Shown here: in pieces, positions 22,292 through 25,321 of the stretch
Position numbering within the stretch: position 1 is the stretch's first letter
Layout of the letters: each line of letters starts with the position of its first letter
Origin: UBA6544 sp049601975
Lineage (GTDB): Bacteria > Pseudomonadota > Alphaproteobacteria > UBA8366
DNA length: 25,321 bases
Assembly: GCA_049601975.1 (NCBI GenBank)
Contig: JBMYRC010000054.1
Coordinates: 1 to 25,321, forward strand
Direction: 5' to 3'
Notes under the pieces: generated by a model
What the model was told of the DNA's origin: nothing
What the model saw: only the letters and a program-made list of their open reading frames with translations
The model's database searches: none
Program-made: the position numbers and the translations under genes

Positions 22292-24937
22292 ATGAGCAAG
22301 AGCAATAGCTTCAACGCCAAGGACGAACTGCGCGTCGGCGACAAGCGTTACACTATTTTCAGCCTGCCGAAAGCGGAAGCGGCGGGTCTCGCCGGGGTCG
22401 GTCGGCTTCCCTATTCGTTGCAAGTATTGCTAGAGAACGCACTCCGTCACGAGGACGGTGAGATTGTGGGGCGGCAGAGCATTGAGGCGTTTTCCGCTTG
22501 GTCGGCGAAGGCGACAAACCCGACTGAGATCAGCTTCTTCCCGACCCGCATCATGATGCATGATGTGTCCGGCATTCCGCTATTGGCGGATTTAGCGGCG
22601 ATGCGAGAACAGATGGTGGCGGCGGGGCGCGATCCCGAGCTCGTCAATCCGGTCCGGCCGGTCGATTTCATCATGGATCACTCGGTCATCGTCGATGTCG
22701 CGGGGCAAGCCGATGCGCTGAACCGGAACATGGCGACAGAGTTTACACGCAATGCGGAACGCTACCGGGTCGCGAAATGGGCGCAGAACGCGTTTCGTAA
22801 TATGCGCGTGTTGCCGCCGGGCCAGGGTATCTGTCATCAGATCAATCTAGAATCATTGGCGCGCGTCATCTGGTCCGAGGATCACAAGGACCACGGTCTC
22901 GTCGCTTTTCCGGATAGTCTGTTGGCGGGCGATAGCCACACACCGATGATCAATGCGTTGTCGGTGCTGGGCTGGGGTGTCGGCGCCATCGAAGCACTCT
23001 CAGCGATGCTCGGTGAGCCGGTCAGCATGTTGATGCCAGACGTGGTCGGCGTGCGCTTGGTCGGACAATTGGGCGAGGGGACGACGACTACCGATCTTGT
23101 CTTGGCGTTGACGCGCAGGCTGCGCGAACATGGGGTGGTGCAAAAGTTCGTCGAGTATATCGGACCGGGCCTGGATACCCTCAGCCTGCCGGAGCGCGCG
23201 ACCCTTGCCAATATGGCGCCCGAATACGGCGCCAGCGTCGGGTTTTTCCCAACCGATGAGGAGACCTTGAACTACCTGCGTCTGACCGGTCGCGGCGATC
23301 AAGTCCCCTTGGTAGAGGCCTATTGTAAGGCGCAAGGCATGTGGCGCGACGATACCGTGGAGCGCGCCTATTCGGATCTCATCGAGTTCGATGTAAGCCT
23401 TGTCGAGGCCAGCCTTGCCGGGCCGAAACTGCCGCAAAGCCAAGTGCCGTTGAGCCAGGCGCATGTATCGGCGTTGGATGAGTTGGGCGGTGAGATCGGG
23501 GGCGAGGACGGGAAGCTCCACGACGGTGATATCGTGATCGCGGCGATTACATCCTGTACCAATACCTCGAATCCTCGGGTCATGCTGGCGGCAGGATTGC
23601 TCGCGCAAAAGGCTCGCGCGAAAGGATTGACCGCGAAACCTTGGGTGAAGACGTCTCTCTCGCCGGGCTCGCGCGCGGTCGGCGATTATTTGACCAGCGC
23701 CGGGCTGATGGCCCCGCTGGAGGAATTGGGGTTCCACGTCACCGGTTATGGCTGCATGACCTGCTGCGGCGGCTCAGGCGCCTTGGCGGAGGATATCGCG
23801 GCGGATTTATCCGCCAACAACCGTAGCGTCGCGGCCGTTCTTTCCGGCAATCGCAACTTCGAAGGCCGTGTTCACCCGCATGTGGAGCTCGCGTATTTGG
23901 GCTCACCTCCTCTGGTGATCGCGTATGCGCTGTTGGGCAGTGTGGTGGCGGATATCACGACCGAGCCTTTGGGAACGGATCCTACCGGCGCGCCTGTCTA
24001 TTTGCGGGATGTTTGGCCAAGCGCTGAGGAGATCGACACGGCCATTCGCCTGCACGTCACCGAGGACCTCTTCACCGCCCGTTATGCGGATATTTCCCAA
24101 GGCAGCGCGCCGTGGGACGAGATCGATGTCGGCGACGGCAGCGCTTATGCCTGGGAAGACGACAGTACCTACATTCTGAAACCGCCGTTCTTGGAAACCG
24201 CTACCCGGCAGAAACCGGTGCGTAATATCGAAGGTGCGGCGATTCTTGCCCTGCTCGGCGACAATGTGACAACGGATCATATTTCGCCGGGTGCGCGCAT
24301 CTTGGACGGCAGTCTCGCAGGTGAATATTTGGCCGACCGCGGTGTGGACGCCGCCGATTACAGCGGCTTCCTGCAACGCCGGACGAACCACGAAGTGATG
24401 ATGCGCAGCACCTTCAATAATGCCCACATCCAAAACGAGATGACGCCGGACCGCCGGGGCGGATGGACCGTTCATCAACCGTCGAGCGAAGTCATAACGA
24501 TATTCGATGCGCATGTGCGCTACGCCGAGGAGGCTCGCCCGGCGGTGGTCGTCGCGGGGCGTGAATATGGCACCGGCTCGTCCCGTGATTGGGCTGCCAG
24601 AGGGCCGCATCTGTTGGGTGTGCGGGCCATCATCGCAGAGGGCTTTGAGCGTATCCACCGCAGCAACCTGATCGGGATGGGCATCTTGCCCCTGCAATTC
24701 CAAGCGGAGGAGACACGTAACTCCCTTGGATTGGACGGCAGCGAGACCGTCGACATTCTAGGTTTTGATGCGGGGGCGGAAGTGCGTCAGATCGTGACGA
24801 CCCGGTTTACGAAACCTGGTGGCGAAGTCGTCGAAGCGAAGGTTGTTTGCCGCCTTGATACGGTGCGTGAGATTGCCTGGTTCGAGGCCGGCGGCGTGAT
24901 GCCTTTCGTCTTGGAGCGTTTCGGCGAGGCGGCCTAG
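22292..24937 (+). CDS. acnA: Aconitate hydratase A family protein, with atypical iron-sulfur motif
   Basis: An 881-residue full-length AcnA-type aconitase, which interconverts citrate, cis-aconitate and isocitrate using a [4Fe-4S] cluster. Cluster ligands fit Cys422 (ITSCTNTSNP) and Cys488 and Cys491 (GYGCMTCCGGSG), with the 66 and 3 residue spacings of the family. GDSHTPMIN, SGNRNFEGRVHP and GTGSSRDWAARGP hold further active-site His, Asp, Asn, Arg and Ser residues. The motif normally reads CTTCIGNSG; here Ile-Gly-Asn is Cys-Gly-Gly, and GTDSHTTM is AGDSHTPM, so a shifted substrate or a specialised paralogue is possible. ATG 22292 follows GAGGATTGCG. It is co-directional with the LLM gene 22 bases upstream, and its stop overlaps that of the Lrp-type gene on the other strand. 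Confidence 0.93.
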   Translation: MSKSNSFNAKDELRVGDKRYTIFSLPKAEAAGLAGVGRLPYSLQVLLENALRHEDGEIVGRQSIEAFSAWSAKATNPTEISFFPTRIMMHDVSGIPLLADLAAMREQMVAAGRDPELVNPVRPVDFIMDHSVIVDVAGQADALNRNMATEFTRNAERYRVAKWAQNAFRNMRVLPPGQGICHQINLESLARVIWSEDHKDHGLVAFPDSLLAGDSHTPMINALSVLGWGVGAIEALSAMLGEPVSMLMPDVVGVRLVGQLGEGTTTTDLVLALTRRLREHGVVQKFVEYIGPGLDTLSLPERATLANMAPEYGASVGFFPTDEETLNYLRLTGRGDQVPLVEAYCKAQGMWRDDTVERAYSDLIEFDVSLVEASLAGPKLPQSQVPLSQAHVSALDELGGEIGGEDGKLHDGDIVIAAITSCTNTSNPRVMLAAGLLAQKARAKGLTAKPWVKTSLSPGSRAVGDYLTSAGLMAPLEELGFHVTGYGCMTCCGGSGALAEDIAADLSANNRSVAAVLSGNRNFEGRVHPHVELAYLGSPPLVIAYALLGSVVADITTEPLGTDPTGAPVYLRDVWPSAEEIDTAIRLHVTEDLFTARYADISQGSAPWDEIDVGDGSAYAWEDDSTYILKPPFLETATRQKPVRNIEGAAILALLGDNVTTDHISPGARILDGSLAGEYLADRGVDAADYSGFLQRRTNHEVMMRSTFNNAHIQNEMTPDRRGGWTVHQPSSEVITIFDAHVRYAEEARPAVVVAGREYGTGSSRDWAARGPHLLGVRAIIAEGFERIHRSNLIGMGILPLQFQAEETRNSLGLDGSETVDILGFDAGAEVRQIVTTRFTKPGGEVVEAKVVCRLDTVREIAWFEAGGVMPFVLERFGEAA

Positions 24938-25321
24938 GCCGTCTCGTTTGGCAGTAAATTTTCGAGATCTGGATCGCGAGATTCGATCGGCGATTTGATG
25001 ACGATATAGCTAAAATATTTCTCGATGCCGATCCGAGCGTCGAGCAAGCATTCGACCGTATTTTGTTAATCCGACACGCTGCGGTTCACGAATTTAAGCA
25101 GATAATCATAGCCGCCGCTGATCAGGTGGCATTCGACGACTTCGGGGAATTTCGCGATGCCGGCTTCGAAAATTTCAAAATCCTCGCGTCGGTGATCCGA
25201 GATGGTGACTTCGGTGAAAACGTAGATCGCATCCGCGAGGCGGCTGATGTCGATCCGTGCGCCGTATCCCGCAATATAGCCCGCCGATTCCAGTCGTTTG
25301 ACCCGCTGCAGGCAGGGGCTC
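24934..25321 (-). pseudogene. Lrp/AsnC family transcriptional regulator with internal stop (also cut by window edge)
   Basis: The reverse strand reads SPCLQRVKRLESAGYIAGYG from the window edge (end of the helix-turn-helix and start of the linker), then the RAM effector domain, VVECHLISGGYDYLLKFVNR, typical of Lrp/AsnC regulators. At 25066-25068 the frame meets TAA after RSVSD. Reading past it in the same frame gives QNTVECLLDARIGIEKYFSY then IVIKSPIESRDPDLENLLP and a TAG at 24934-24936, which is exactly the expected remainder of the RAM domain. The family commonly has an aromatic residue at the TAA position, so a single base change from a tyrosine codon explains it. Either the gene is a recent pseudogene, makes a truncated regulator, or the TAA is a sequencing error. 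It is convergent with the aconitase gene. Confidence 0.75.

Noticed and set aside
23903..24703. 266-codon minus-strand frame opposite the aconitase C-terminal domain
   Set aside because: It is the mirror of a conserved coding region in GC-rich DNA, with no recognisable product.
1..25321. CRISPR array, tRNA, rRNA, integrase or transposase
   Set aside because: I looked for regularly spaced repeats, cloverleaf-type sequences and mobile-element proteins and saw none; the only repeats are isolated palindromes.

Overview
The window is a gene-dense stretch of a bacterial chromosome, most likely from an alphaproteobacterium of the Rhodospirillales type. This rests on the overall protein style (quinone-type PyrD, a PyrE with the LVEDMTTDGRSK PRPP loop, long AcnA), on GC-rich codon use, and on palindromic intergenic repeats of the type GTCATTCCCGCGAAGGCGGGAATCC. 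The taxonomic guess is inference. No rRNA, tRNA, CRISPR array, phage gene or transposase was seen. No gene-free stretch exceeds about 200 bases. Layout, left part (1-5469): a minus-strand run of a cupin protein, quinone-dependent dihydroorotate dehydrogenase (pyrD) and the start of an isocitrate lyase/PEP mutase-family enzyme; a divergent monovalent cation:proton antiporter with a C-terminal NAD-binding domain; then a 4,5-dihydroxyphthalate decarboxylase-like protein and orotate phosphoribosyltransferase (pyrE). Two pyrimidine genes therefore lie close together but in separate transcription units. Layout, middle part (5499-13392): an orphan molybdenum hydroxylase large subunit (CoxL-like, without small or medium subunits) converges on a CoxG-like SRPBCC protein across a palindromic repeat. 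A CoA-pyrophosphatase-type NUDIX gene follows. Divergent from it is a tight six-gene plus-strand run: luciferase-like oxidoreductase (LLM), NTF2/SnoaL-like protein, single-domain rhodanese, DUF2269 membrane protein, SDR fused to a DoxX-like membrane domain, and a DCC-type thiol-disulfide protein. It looks like a redox/sulfur-linked membrane module of unknown job. Layout, right part (13399-24937): a divergon built around an 87-base intergenic region (21223-21309). Leftward run an enolase-superfamily (mandelate racemase/muconate lactonizing type) enzyme, three consecutive homologous FAD dehydrogenases of the fumarate reductase/tricarballylate dehydrogenase superfamily, and then, beyond palindromic repeats, two paralogous LLM oxidoreductases. 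Rightward run a further LLM oxidoreductase and an aconitase A homologue with an altered iron-sulfur motif. Together they look like an undescribed catabolic pathway for a polycarboxylated or cyclic substrate entering central metabolism at the tricarboxylic acid level. That is inference; no substrate can be named from sequence alone. The window ends in an Lrp/AsnC-type regulator (minus strand, cut by the window edge) that carries an in-frame TAA inside its effector domain and reads on in the same frame to a stop shared with the aconitase stop.
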